From the NCBI GenBank assembly GCA_012729335.1, contig JAAYDJ010000007.1, forward strand, positions 124,001 through 188,000: DNA of 64,000 nt, written 5' to 3'. Of the stretch, positions 8,993 to 17,735 are shown in pieces (position 1 is the stretch's first letter; each line of letters begins with the position of its first letter). The DNA comes from Bacteroidales bacterium (GTDB taxonomy: Bacteria; Bacteroidota; Bacteroidia; Bacteroidales; Prolixibacteraceae). Made by a program: the position numbers and the translations under genes. A model generated the notes under the pieces. The model searched no databases, was not told where the DNA came from, and saw nothing but the letters and a program-made list of their open reading frames with translations.

Positions 8993-9541
8993 ATGAGTGA
9001 GATTGACCTGTTGGCCCACCTGGTTCTGGCTCCCTATATCATCAAGGCCACTGCACTGATCAGCAATGAAAGGAAGGTGGGTGGCAACCAGTTCAGGCAT
9101 GCCTTTGCCACCCTGGGCATTCTTCTGGATTACAAGTATTTTTCCAGTTCCGTGTTGCTCAAGGCTTCGCTCATCCATGACCTTATTGAGGATGTACCCT
9201 CCACCAACCTTGACGAGCTCCGTTCCATCGACCATGAAGCGGTCAGGGTCGTGGACCTGGTGCTGGAGGTTACCCGCAAGCCTTGCGAAACCAAGGCGGC
9301 CTACCTGCGGAAAATTCTGGAAAGGGGCTCCCATGAGGCCAAGATCCTCAAGGTTGCCGACCGTATCAGCAACCTCACCGATCTTCACCGCGACATTTAT
9401 TCCGACGAGAAGATGCTCAAATACCTCAATGAGACTGAACAATATGTTGTTCCGATGGCCATGGAGGTCAACCGGGACATGGTCAGGGAGCTGAGTGATC
9501 TGATCACCAAACGGCGCGAACTTCTGGGCGTCATAGCCTGA
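8993..9541 (+). CDS. HD-domain hydrolase, SpoT/Mesh1-like small alarmone hydrolase candidate
   Basis: The 182-residue protein resembles only the HD hydrolase domain of RelA/SpoT proteins. Visible metal-site motifs are FRHAFAT (His), the HD pair in LIHDLIEDV, and KVADRISNL, which corresponds to KLADRxHN in SpoT/Mesh1. There is no synthetase, TGS or ACT domain, so it could be a stand-alone (p)ppGpp hydrolase or act on another nucleotide. An ATG at 8969 would add eight residues, but it overlaps a -7-like TACCTTTA (8962-8969). I therefore prefer ATG 8993. It lies before a small PH-domain gene, with its own spacing. The HD fold is clear; the substrate is inference. Confidence 0.75.
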   Translation: MSEIDLLAHLVLAPYIIKATALISNERKVGGNQFRHAFATLGILLDYKYFSSSVLLKASLIHDLIEDVPSTNLDELRSIDHEAVRVVDLVLEVTRKPCETKAAYLRKILERGSHEAKILKVADRISNLTDLHRDIYSDEKMLKYLNETEQYVVPMAMEVNRDMVRELSDLITKRRELLGVIA

Positions 9542-9630
9542 TTGCGCACTGCACCCCTGTAAAAAGCCTGTAAGCTCCCTGAATTCACCGTATTCCCCGT
9601 TGCTATGCGGCATGGCATTTCAATTACGGT

Positions 9631-9638
9631 TATATTTG
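9631..9638 (+). promoter_or_regulatory. -7 promoter element of the PH-domain gene
   Basis: TATATTTG matches TAnnTTTG exactly and lies 12 bp before ATG 9651. No good -33 TTTG is seen at the normal distance. Confidence 0.5.
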
Positions 9639-9650
9639 CGTAAAAAAGCA

Positions 9651-10022
9651 ATGGGACATTACGCCAACAATAACCTGCTCAGGGGCGAAAAGGTGGAATA
9701 TGAAGCCTATCTGCACTGGAAAATATTCGTCAGGCTCTCCGGAATCCTGACCCTATTCATCTATCCCCTTGTTCTGCGTAAAACGAGTGAGTTCGTGATC
9801 ACCAACATGCGGGTGATTATCAAGAAGGGGTGGATTTCGAGGTATACCTTCGAGATGAATCTCAATAAGATTGAAACGGTCAATGTCGATCAGTCTTTCT
9901 GGGGCCGGATTTTTGGGTTTGGGACCATCACCATCATTGGAACCGGCGGCACCCGTGAGGAGGCCGAGAACATCAGCAAGCCCCTGGAATTCCGCAGGAA
10001 ATTCATGGAGGTCTCCGCCTGA
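9651..10022 (+). CDS. PH-domain (bPH2/YdbS-like) small membrane protein
   Basis: This 123-residue protein has one hydrophobic stretch (about residues 26-45, FVRLSGILTLFIYPLVL) followed by a bacterial PH-like domain. The domain is marked by the segments EFVITNMRVIIKKGWISRYT and KIETVNVDQSFWGRIFGFGT, a pattern typical of bPH2/YdbT-type proteins. The function of such single-domain proteins is unknown; membrane association is likely. The start at 9651 is supported by the -7 element just upstream. The longer frame from TTG 9600 would run through that element and lacks domain similarity. Confidence 0.8.
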   Translation: MGHYANNNLLRGEKVEYEAYLHWKIFVRLSGILTLFIYPLVLRKTSEFVITNMRVIIKKGWISRYTFEMNLNKIETVNVDQSFWGRIFGFGTITIIGTGGTREEAENISKPLEFRRKFMEVSA

Positions 10023-10085
10023 CCTTCTGATCTTCTAATCTTTTGATCTTCAGGTGTTCCGGTCTTTGGTAAAGGATCAGGCCAA

Positions 10086-11318
10086 TTAATAAAGCATCCG
10101 GGCCCTGACGGTATGGGGGATTTCTTTCAGCTCCGCAAGGATGGAAGAGCTCAGTTCGCTTTCTGTATCGATGATCACGTAACCGATCTCGGGGTCGGTC
10201 TGCAGGTATTCTGCAGCGATGTTGATCCCCTTCATGGTAAAAACGTCATTCACGCTTTTGAGCACTCCCGGAAGGTTCCTGTGAATATGGAGGAATCTCT
10301 GTTTGTTTTCGTTGGGTTGGAGGGAGATCTGGGGAAAGTTAACGGCGCCAATGGTAGATCCGTCGTCGCTGTATTTGATTAGTTTCTCGGTCACCTCATA
10401 ACCGATTTGTTCCTGGGCTTCGCGGGTACTTCCCCCGATATGGGGGGTGAGGATCACATTATCGAATTCCTGCAGTTCCGAGCGGAAGGGATCCTCATTG
10501 GAGGCGGGTTCCACGGGGAAGACATCGGCGGCAGCCCCGGCGATATGCCCGCTGCGAAGGGCTTGTGCCAATGCCTGGTAATCCACAACGCTGCCACGTG
10601 AGGCGTTGATAAGCAGGGCCCCCTCCTTCATGAGGGCGATCTGACCGTCGGAAATCATTTTTTTCGTCAGGGGTGTTTCCGGAACGTGCAGGGTGACCAT
10701 GTCGCTGACCTGCAATAGCTCCTCCAGTGAATGGCAGGGGACGGCCTTGCCCAGGCTCAGCTTTTTCTCGATATCATAATAGTACACGTTCATGCCCAGC
10801 GCTTCCGCCAGAATGGATACCTGGCTGCCTATATGGCCGTAGCCCACGATACCGAGGTTTTTATTGCGGACCTCGAAGGAGTGGCTGGCCGACTTGATCC
10901 ACTCGCCCCGGTGGGCAGCTGCATTCTTCAGGGGCACCTCCCGCATCAGCATGATGCACTCGGCGATGACCAGCTCGGCCACTGACCTGGTGTTGGAAAA
11001 GGGAGCGTTGAACACCGGAATCCCAAGTAACCGGGCCGCATGCCGATCGACCTGGTTGGTGCCGATGCTGTAACAACCGATGCTGAAAAGTTTCCGGGCT
11101 TTCCCCAGTATGGCGGCCGTGAGCTGCGTGCGCGAACGGATCCCGATCATGTGTACATCCCTGATCTTTTTTTCCAGCGCTTCGGCATCCAGGGCCGTTT
11201 TGATGTATTCGACACTGGAATACCCCGCCTTTTCAAAAGCCGCGACCGCCGAAGGATGGATCCCTTCGAGCAGAAGGATCCTGATCCGTTTTTTGTCAAG
11301 TGAAAAATGAGGTGCCAT
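10086..11318 (-). CDS. serA: D-3-phosphoglycerate dehydrogenase
   Basis: SerA catalyses the first committed step of serine synthesis, 3-phosphoglycerate to 3-phosphohydroxypyruvate with NAD. The 410-residue protein has a 2-hydroxyacid dehydrogenase fold. The NAD-binding loop is LGIVGYGHIGSQ (about residues 155-166), with a conserved NASRGSVVD Arg and Asp, and His in LTPHIGGSTREAQEQ. A C-terminal ACT domain begins near HRNLPGVL (about 335-410), suggesting serine feedback. This is the short E. coli type without the intervening domain of long forms. It is convergent with the PH-domain gene. The start at 11318 fits the family. Confidence 0.93.
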   Translation of the reverse strand: MAPHFSLDKKRIRILLLEGIHPSAVAAFEKAGYSSVEYIKTALDAEALEKKIRDVHMIGIRSRTQLTAAILGKARKLFSIGCYSIGTNQVDRHAARLLGIPVFNAPFSNTRSVAELVIAECIMLMREVPLKNAAAHRGEWIKSASHSFEVRNKNLGIVGYGHIGSQVSILAEALGMNVYYYDIEKKLSLGKAVPCHSLEELLQVSDMVTLHVPETPLTKKMISDGQIALMKEGALLINASRGSVVDYQALAQALRSGHIAGAAADVFPVEPASNEDPFRSELQEFDNVILTPHIGGSTREAQEQIGYEVTEKLIKYSDDGSTIGAVNFPQISLQPNENKQRFLHIHRNLPGVLKSVNDVFTMKGINIAAEYLQTDPEIGYVIIDTESELSSSILAELKEIPHTVRARMLY

Positions 11319-11528
11319 AGGCCATTTTTTTAAAGGTGGTTCTGCCGGTTGCGTTGATCCAAAGATGGCAAATTGAAAACCACCATCACCACCCTGACTC
11401 TTTTTTTTGACGAAAAATCACAATTAAATGAAATTGGGACGTAACAAATGGAAGACATTTTCGTCTTTTACTTATTCGTCAAAATAAATAACCGTAAATT
11501 GTCTGTTATAATATAATATTTCGAACAC

Positions 11529-12173
11529 ATGCAAAAGTTAGCGATGTTATTAGTTTTTTTCCTGGTTGCGGTAACCGTGAATGCTCAGGAAATACAGGAA
11601 AGGGAAGAAATACAGACCCTTTTTTCGAACCGGAAAAGCCTTGGTTTTTATGGGGCCTATTCTTTGGCCTATACGCGGATGGACCATGAAGACGGTCTGA
11701 TCACGGGTGGACGTGCAGGCATGATTTTCAACCATTCCACGGCGGTGGGACTGGCAGGGTACGGTTTCTTCAACAACCTCGGGGGATACCAGTGGCCTGC
11801 TGAAAGTATGGTGAATTATTCCATCACCGGGGGATATGGCGGTATTTTTATTGAACCGATAGTGGGAGGCCTGAAACCTGTCCATCTCTCTTTTCCTGTA
11901 TTGCTGGGGATGGGAGGTGCCGGATTGCTCAGGACCTATCGCCCGGGATATCAAGAGCCCTGGGAAGAACCCTGGGATTTCACACTGCCGGAAGGGGATT
12001 TTTTTCTGGTCATCGAACCTGCCGTGGAACTGGAGTTTAACTTGGCCAGGGTCTTCCGCACGGCGGCCTACGCAAGTTACCGCTTCACCTCACCTGTCGA
12101 GCTTCTGGGGAAAGCCCCTGATGTGCTCAGGGGGTTCAATTTCGGACTTACCTTTAAGTTGGGGAAATTCTGA
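11529..12173 (+). CDS. Outer-membrane beta-barrel family protein, function unknown
   Basis: I do not recognise a named family. The 214-residue protein has a signal peptide (residues 1-19, ending in VNAQ). It continues with alternating aromatic and glycine-rich strands ending in a C-terminal FGLTFKLGKF, an arrangement typical of small outer-membrane barrels of Bacteroidota. It stands alone, upstream of the tRNA-Gln genes, with 210 bp of AT-rich sequence before its start. Confidence 0.6.
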   Translation: MQKLAMLLVFFLVAVTVNAQEIQEREEIQTLFSNRKSLGFYGAYSLAYTRMDHEDGLITGGRAGMIFNHSTAVGLAGYGFFNNLGGYQWPAESMVNYSITGGYGGIFIEPIVGGLKPVHLSFPVLLGMGGAGLLRTYRPGYQEPWEEPWDFTLPEGDFFLVIEPAVELEFNLARVFRTAAYASYRFTSPVELLGKAPDVLRGFNFGLTFKLGKF

Positions 12174-12209
12174 TTTCCCTGGAGGTTATATTTTTTCCCA
12201 TTAATTTTA

Positions 12210-12217
12210 TACTTTTG
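12210..12217 (+). promoter_or_regulatory. -7 promoter element for the first tRNA-Gln
   Basis: TACTTTTG matches TAnnTTTG and lies 32 bp upstream of the tRNA 5' end. No clear -33 element was found. Confidence 0.5.
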
Positions 12218-12249
12218 CACCGGCTTTTAATGAAAAAGCCATGAATGAT

Positions 12250-12322
12250 TGACCTGTGGTGTAATTGGCAACACGTCTGATTTTGGTTCAGAAGAGTTCA
12301 GGTTCGAGCCCTGACAGGTCAA
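12250..12322 (+). tRNA. tRNA-Gln (anticodon TTG)
   Basis: The acceptor arms TGACCTG and CAGGTCA pair, with discriminator A. The anticodon stem TCTGA/TCAGA encloses TTTTGGT, giving anticodon TTG. The T arm GTTCGAGCC is present. CCA is not encoded. Length is 73 nt. Confidence 0.93.
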
Positions 12323-12427
12323 CGAAGTTGAACTTCAGGGCGGAAAGCGTGTATGTACACTCTTGGAAAGCCTGAAAGGTCGCAAAAAAAGTTCTTTCAA
12401 GAGAAGCAGGTATTCGGGGAGTTTGTT

Positions 12428-12435
12428 TATATTTG
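12428..12435 (+). promoter_or_regulatory. -7 promoter element for the second tRNA-Gln
   Basis: TATATTTG in the 172-bp spacer between the two tRNA-Gln genes, 59 bp before the second tRNA. It suggests the second copy has its own promoter. Confidence 0.5.
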
Positions 12436-12494
12436 CGCCCTGAAAACGGGAAAGCCCGCTGCCTGGTACAAAAGGCCCCGCTTCTGAAATACAT

Positions 12495-12567
12495 TGTCCT
12501 GTGGTGTAATTGGTAACACGTCTGACTCTGGATCAGAAAAGTTCAGGTTCGAGCCCTGACAGGACAA
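12495..12567 (+). tRNA. tRNA-Gln (anticodon CTG)
   Basis: The acceptor arms TGTCCTG and CAGGACA pair, with discriminator A. The anticodon stem TCTGA/TCAGA encloses CTCTGGA, giving anticodon CTG. It is nearly identical to the tRNA-Gln(TTG) at 12250 except for the acceptor third pair and the anticodon loop, so it is probably a duplicate that diverged to read CAG. Confidence 0.93.
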
Positions 12568-12576
12568 CTGAAGATC

Positions 12577-12609
12577 AACCACTTACAAGTTTTTGTGAGT
12601 GGTTTTTTT
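12577..12609 (+). terminator. Terminator after the tRNA-Gln pair
   Basis: The stem AACCACTTACA / TGTGAGTGGTT (one G-T pair) is followed by a T run. Confidence 0.8.
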
Positions 12610-12787
12610 GTAGTACGTGCGGAAGGCTTGACCATATTCAGCCGGTTTTAATAACAATCAAGGATTTGTTTATATATCAGAGGATAAACTTCGGCATAAG
12701 GTGGTCATTTTAATCCGGCGGAGGGTGATCAAGGTCGCCGGTTCTACCACGTTGTATTTATTTATTAGCTCTTCGTTCTTCATTCCT

Positions 12788-14302
12788 TCATTTCAAATTT
12801 GCCAGAAATTTAACGAAATCAGTAATATCCTGCTCCACGCTGGCTTTTTCCAAAGATTCCATGTAATCATTCCTTTTTTCTACCGGAATTACTTTCCATG
12901 AATATCCTCCCGATGCCAACATCGTATTGAACAGGAGACGGCCAATCCGGCCATTCCCATCCATATAGGGGTGAATATAAACCAATATGAAATGCCCAAG
13001 GACTGCCCTGACGCTTGGCTCAGTTTCAGCTCTCAGTAAATCGAATAAAACAGGCATGGCATCACGGACTGCTTCAGGATTCAAAGGTGTATGTTTTGAT
13101 CCTTTTATATAAACCTGACCGTTGCGGTACCCTGCAAGATCAGATGCTTTTATTAATCCTGCTGCCACACTTGGCGAAAATAATTCCCTATACCAGATGC
13201 CAAGGTCATCGTCAACAACTTCCCCGGCATTTTCCCCTTCCAGGATTTTCCTGATACTCGATTTTACTGCCTGGAAAGCCTGATAATAACCCCTGGCAGC
13301 CATTGCATTTCTTTCTCTGCGATCTTCTTCGTTCGCCTCCGGATTCCAATTACCAGCCCTGACCCTTTCTATAAGTTGTGTGGTCACCTTGTACCCTTCA
13401 ATGGATAATGAATGATAGGCGTCTTCGGCATATTTTTCTTCCACCGATTTGAGGTATCCTTCAATATCGGATGCCAATTCCTTTACTGGTGGAAAATGTT
13501 CAATAACCGTCTGGCGATATTGTTGCCACATTAACGTTATCCGGTTTACATAGGGAGATAATACCTTTTTATCTAATGTCCAAATCAGTTTTTCTTTAAA
13601 CGGATCATCCTCCCTTACATCATAACCGGCACTTTTCATTGTATTTATTATTTCATTGGCTATTTTGTTGTTCCCGATATTCCGGAATGCCCCTGCCAGG
13701 CGACCGGCAACAATACTTTTCCCTCCATCCAGAAGCTTATTCAATAAACCTGAAACATCTTTAACCATTGAAAGGCACGTCCGGGCATCGGTCGGATTGC
13801 TTTTGTAAAAGTCAGAACCGATGGCTGTTAAACCCTCAAAAAGTGAATAAACCTGAATCCCGTTTATGGTTATCATTGAAGGTCGATCAGGGATTTCCAG
13901 TTTCAGATCGAGAAATGAGATGCCATGTAAAAGCTGAATGATATTATTACTGGCTTTGGGGGAACGCACCAGCAATTGACGAGGCACCGATAAGTTGCCC
14001 GCATGAATCGAAAGAGACTGTTCAGGAGATAAACACCATTCATCTCCGAACCTGGAATTTAGGTAGACTGCTGCAAATTTCCAAAAAGACATGTACCACG
14101 AAATGGTGTCTCCAGGTAGTTCATCTGGCCTGCTGGAAATATACCATCCTTTAAGCACCTCTTTTAAAAATCCGTTTTTGATAAGCCGCTCTTTGTGTGT
14201 GCGCGACAGACCAGATGATTTAATCACTGCTATGCCTTGGTCATTCTGGAACTTCTTAAGTTCCTCCAATGATAGTGCAAGCTTTTCAGATGGATTTGCC
14301 AT
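12788..14302 (-). CDS. Fic family protein with N-terminal AbiEi-like winged-helix region
   Basis: Fic proteins transfer AMP (or similar groups) to target hydroxyls. The 504-residue protein has an AbiEi-like antitoxin region at the N-terminus (about residues 15-160; the early segment LIKNGFLKEVLKGWYISS resembles its winged helix). The Fic core is C-terminal, with catalytic motif HPYMDGNGRIGR (His444, Arg452). An intramolecular inhibitory motif of the form SxxxEG is visible at Ser298-Glu302-Gly303, before the Fic core, so the enzyme is probably self-inhibited. The gene sits next to the tRNA-Gln pair, a common entry point for mobile DNA. Three 24-bp direct repeats precede it and may be an autoregulatory operator. 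Bacteroidota carry many such single-gene systems; the target is unknown. Confidence 0.88.
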   Translation of the reverse strand: MANPSEKLALSLEELKKFQNDQGIAVIKSSGLSRTHKERLIKNGFLKEVLKGWYISSRPDELPGDTISWYMSFWKFAAVYLNSRFGDEWCLSPEQSLSIHAGNLSVPRQLLVRSPKASNNIIQLLHGISFLDLKLEIPDRPSMITINGIQVYSLFEGLTAIGSDFYKSNPTDARTCLSMVKDVSGLLNKLLDGGKSIVAGRLAGAFRNIGNNKIANEIINTMKSAGYDVREDDPFKEKLIWTLDKKVLSPYVNRITLMWQQYRQTVIEHFPPVKELASDIEGYLKSVEEKYAEDAYHSLSIEGYKVTTQLIERVRAGNWNPEANEEDRRERNAMAARGYYQAFQAVKSSIRKILEGENAGEVVDDDLGIWYRELFSPSVAAGLIKASDLAGYRNGQVYIKGSKHTPLNPEAVRDAMPVLFDLLRAETEPSVRAVLGHFILVYIHPYMDGNGRIGRLLFNTMLASGGYSWKVIPVEKRNDYMESLEKASVEQDITDFVKFLANLK

Positions 14303-14676
14303 GATAATGTTCTTTTACTTTTTCCGGATCAAATTTAGTAAAAGATGTTGTATTATATTTAGTTTATTTTGTTGTGTTGTTTTTAGTTTATTCTGTTGTG
14401 TCGTATATAGTGTTTCAGGTAAAACATTAAAAATATTTTCCATCCAAGTCATAATAGCTCTTGTGTTGCTCAAGGTCCATCTTGCTATATAGTTGTTTAC
14501 TGAATGGCACTTTTTTGGCTTCAACGCCGTAGTATCTTCTTTCCCTGTTGTAAGTAATTCTGATATTAACAGGAAAGAGTACCTCCTTTCCCGGTATTTT
14601 TCTTTATCGTTGTTGTTGATTTCTGCTAAATTTATCTCACCAGGGAGTAAAACAACATTTTAAATAACGTAAGTTA
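14303..14676. other. AT-rich divergent intergenic region, 374 bp
   Basis: Besides the three 24-bp repeats, this region between the Fic gene and the GH2 gene shows no open frame with domain similarity and no exact TAnnTTTG element. It is clearly more AT-rich than its surroundings. Confidence 0.5.
14334..14405. repeat. Three in-register 24-bp direct repeats upstream of the Fic gene
   Basis: Units at 14334-14357, 14358-14381 and 14382-14405 share TTTAGT-N6-TGTTGT. The last two are nearly identical and the first is more diverged. They lie 32-103 bp upstream of the Fic start. Their head-to-tail spacing suggests a cooperative DNA-binding site, perhaps for the AbiEi-like N-terminus. Confidence 0.7.
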
Positions 14677-17559
14677 ATGATAATTAAGATTATAGCAATT
14701 ATCAAGGATCAACTATTTACAGATTTGAAATTCAATCTTGTCATCCTTTTCCTGTCGATGGCCTTGATTTGGTCGTGCGGGAGCAATGTTCCTCAAAAAA
14801 TAGACCTTTCGGGGGAATGGAGATTTGCCACCGACCCGTCAGATATTGGTGTTGAAGGAAAATGGTTCAGCCAGCCGCTCCCTGAGGTGATCCATCTGCC
14901 CGGTTCGATGGCTTCGAATGGGAAAGGCAAAGATGTGGATCTTCATACGCCCTGGACCGGACAGATCGTAGACAGTTCCTTTTTTCTTAAGCCCGAATAT
15001 GCCAGGTACCGGGAACCGGATCACTTCAAGGTCCCTTTCTGGCTTCAGCCGGTAAAACATTACCGGGGCGCCGCTTGGTACCAGAAAGAGATCGTCCTTC
15101 CCACCGGATGGGAGGGACAGCATATCGTGCTTTTTCTTGAAAGATGCCACTGGGAAAGCCAGTTGTGGGTCAATGGTGAAGGTGCCGGCATGCGCAATTC
15201 CCTCGGCACTCCCCATATTTACGAACTGACGGGTATGCTGAAACCAGGGAAAAACACGCTCACCCTTTGTGTTGACAACCGGATCAAGAACATCGACCCG
15301 GGAATTAACTCCCACAGTATCTCCGACCACACCCAGTCCAACTGGAACGGCATTGTAGGTCAGATTTACCTGGAAACCAGGCCCCTGGTACACATTGGCC
15401 AGGTGGATGTTTTTCCTGATACCGAACAGAAAAAGGTATTGGTCAGGGTGGAAGTGGTCAATTCTGCCCATACACCGGCTGCTCTGGAACTTAAGGTAGC
15501 GGCATCGGGAGCCGGAAATCCGGGTAAAGTAACCAAAGAGATCTCCCTGGATTCTTCCGGCACGTTCGTGGAAGTGGAGGTGCCCATGGGCGGCAATGTG
15601 GCGTTATGGGATGAATTTGCCCCCAATCTCTATACGCTTGACCTCCTGCTCAAGGAAAAGCGCACCCATTCCAGGGACTACAAAACGGTCTCCTTTGGAA
15701 TGCGCAGGATCGTAACAGATCAGCAGCAACTCTTCATTAACGGCCGTCCCCTTTTCCTCAGGGGCACCCTGGAGTGTGCGATTTTTCCTAAAACCGGCTA
15801 TCCCCCCACCGACAAGGCCTCATGGGCACGGATCATAAGAATATGTAAAGATCACGGGTTGAACCATATGCGGTTCCATTCATGGTGCCCCCCGGAGGCT
15901 GCTTTTGAGGCCGCCGACGAGGCTGGTTTTTATTTCCAGGTGGAAGCTTCTTCCTGGGCCAACCAATCAACCAGTCTGGGCAACGGCCTGCCCTTTGACC
16001 AGTATCTTTATGAGGAGACAGAGCGCATGCTGCAACACTATGGGAACCATCCGTCGTTCGTGATGATGGCCTATGGCAATGAGCCCGGCGGACGAAGACA
16101 CAGGGAATTCCTGACGGAATATGTCACCTTCTGGAAGAAGAAGGATCCACGGAGGTTGTACGTGTCGGCAGCGGGTTGGCCCAACCTGGAGGTCAACGAT
16201 TACCTCAGTGATCCGGGACCGCGCATCCAGGCCTGGGGTGCCGGAATCAACAGCATCATCAACAGGGAGCCACCCCGCAGTGACTACGACTGGTCGGATT
16301 ATGCCACCCGCTTCCTCCAACCAGTCGTCAGCCATGAAATCGGACAATGGTGTGTCTATCCGAACTTCCGGGAAATGGAGAAATACGACGGTGTTCTGAA
16401 ACCCCGCAACTTTGAAATTTTCAGTGCATCGCTGGGTGAGAACGGCATGGCGCACCTGGCCGACAGTTTTCTGCTGGCCTCGGGCAAGCTGCAGGCCCTT
16501 TGTTATAAAGCCGACATCGAAGCAGCTCTGCGCACCCGCCCTTTCGGAGGCTTCCAACTTCTCGACCTGCACGATTTTCCCGGTCAGGGCTCTGCCCTGG
16601 TCGGCATCCTTGATCCTTTCTGGGAGGAGAAGGGATACATCACTCCGGAAGAATTCAGAAGGTTCTGCAATGCCACGGTTCCGCTGGTCAGGATGGCCAG
16701 GCATGTGTTTACCAATGCCGATACCCTTTATGCGCCCGTAGAAATCGCCCATTACGGCAGGACACCCCTTACCGGAATCACCCCTTCCTGGAAAGTCCTC
16801 GATGTGAACGGCCAGATCATTCAGGAAGGAACGCTGCCCACGGTCGACATTCCCCTGGGCAACGGTTTCCCCCTGGGGAAGATTGACTTTCCGCTCGACC
16901 GGTTTATGGAGGCGGCCCAACTCGTTTTGGAGGTCTCTGCCGGAGGTTTCAGTAACCGCTGGGATTTCTGGGTTTATCCCGCCCACAGGGCTGAAATCCA
17001 GGGACCAGACGAAATCAGGATGGTGCAGCAGTTGGATGCCTCCACCCTGAAATTCCTGGAAGCGGGAGGAAAGGTATTGTTCCACCTGGAAAAGGGTAGT
17101 CTGAAGGAGGAGATGGGGGGAGCTGTCGGGATCGGATTCTCCTCTATTTTCTGGAATACCGCGTGGACCGGCGGACAGAAACCACATACGCTGGGAATCC
17201 TGTGTGATCCGAGCCACCCGGCATTTGCGGATTTTCCTACCCAGTACCACAGCAACTGGCAATGGTGGGACGCCATGACCCATTCCGGAGCCATCCACCT
17301 GAGAAGCTTCCCGTCCGGACTCAAACCCATCGTCCGCGTCATTGATGACTGGTTTACCAACAGGCCGCTGGCCCTGCTCTTCGAGGTAAAAGTCGGAAAG
17401 GGCAAACTCCTGGTATCGGGCATTGACTTCGGATCAGAGATGGAAAAGAGACCGGAAGCGCAGCAACTCCTTTACAGCCTCACCCGTTACATGGCGGGCG
17501 ACCGGTTCCTTCCGTCGACGGAAGTGACTCCCGAACAAATCATAGCCCTGACCCGGTGA
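14677..17559 (+). CDS. GH2-family glycoside hydrolase, lipoprotein
   Basis: The 960-residue protein has an SPII signal (lipobox LIWSCG, Cys34). A GH2 jelly-roll sugar-binding domain follows (about residues 45-235, with YRGAAWYQKEI and LWVNGEG), then an immunoglobulin-like domain (240-345) and a TIM barrel (350-640). The acid/base is in AYGNEPGG (Glu469) and the nucleophile in SHEIGQW (Glu554), both in the positions expected for retaining GH2 enzymes. A C-terminal region (about 640-960) has no family I can name. The substrate could be a beta-glucuronide, galactoside or mannoside; it cannot be read from sequence. The lipoprotein signal suggests periplasmic or surface location. It stands alone, next to the Fic gene and convergent with the TPR gene. 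Confidence 0.82.
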   Translation: MIIKIIAIIKDQLFTDLKFNLVILFLSMALIWSCGSNVPQKIDLSGEWRFATDPSDIGVEGKWFSQPLPEVIHLPGSMASNGKGKDVDLHTPWTGQIVDSSFFLKPEYARYREPDHFKVPFWLQPVKHYRGAAWYQKEIVLPTGWEGQHIVLFLERCHWESQLWVNGEGAGMRNSLGTPHIYELTGMLKPGKNTLTLCVDNRIKNIDPGINSHSISDHTQSNWNGIVGQIYLETRPLVHIGQVDVFPDTEQKKVLVRVEVVNSAHTPAALELKVAASGAGNPGKVTKEISLDSSGTFVEVEVPMGGNVALWDEFAPNLYTLDLLLKEKRTHSRDYKTVSFGMRRIVTDQQQLFINGRPLFLRGTLECAIFPKTGYPPTDKASWARIIRICKDHGLNHMRFHSWCPPEAAFEAADEAGFYFQVEASSWANQSTSLGNGLPFDQYLYEETERMLQHYGNHPSFVMMAYGNEPGGRRHREFLTEYVTFWKKKDPRRLYVSAAGWPNLEVNDYLSDPGPRIQAWGAGINSIINREPPRSDYDWSDYATRFLQPVVSHEIGQWCVYPNFREMEKYDGVLKPRNFEIFSASLGENGMAHLADSFLLASGKLQALCYKADIEAALRTRPFGGFQLLDLHDFPGQGSALVGILDPFWEEKGYITPEEFRRFCNATVPLVRMARHVFTNADTLYAPVEIAHYGRTPLTGITPSWKVLDVNGQIIQEGTLPTVDIPLGNGFPLGKIDFPLDRFMEAAQLVLEVSAGGFSNRWDFWVYPAHRAEIQGPDEIRMVQQLDASTLKFLEAGGKVLFHLEKGSLKEEMGGAVGIGFSSIFWNTAWTGGQKPHTLGILCDPSHPAFADFPTQYHSNWQWWDAMTHSGAIHLRSFPSGLKPIVRVIDDWFTNRPLALLFEVKVGKGKLLVSGIDFGSEMEKRPEAQQLLYSLTRYMAGDRFLPSTEVTPEQIIALTR

Positions 17560-17735
17560 GACCATGGGAGTGATGAAATGCACTTTGCGGCAACAAGATA
17601 TTTATCAAGACTTTACATTGACTTTCGACGGCAGGTGATGCTTAGCCATCATTAAATTCAGATCTGACAGACATGTGTCATGTCAGAAACAAGCGGTGGT
17701 TCGTGATTTTAACCCAGGAATTGCAACGGCAGCGA

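Noticed and set aside
12288-12494. 68-codon minus-strand frame
   Set aside because: It begins within the spacer next to the second tRNA-Gln and runs into the first tRNA gene, with no domain.
15967-17298. 443-codon open frame on the minus strand
   Set aside because: It is antisense to the GH2 lipoprotein gene, which has both catalytic Glu residues. No domain is recognisable in the antisense frame.
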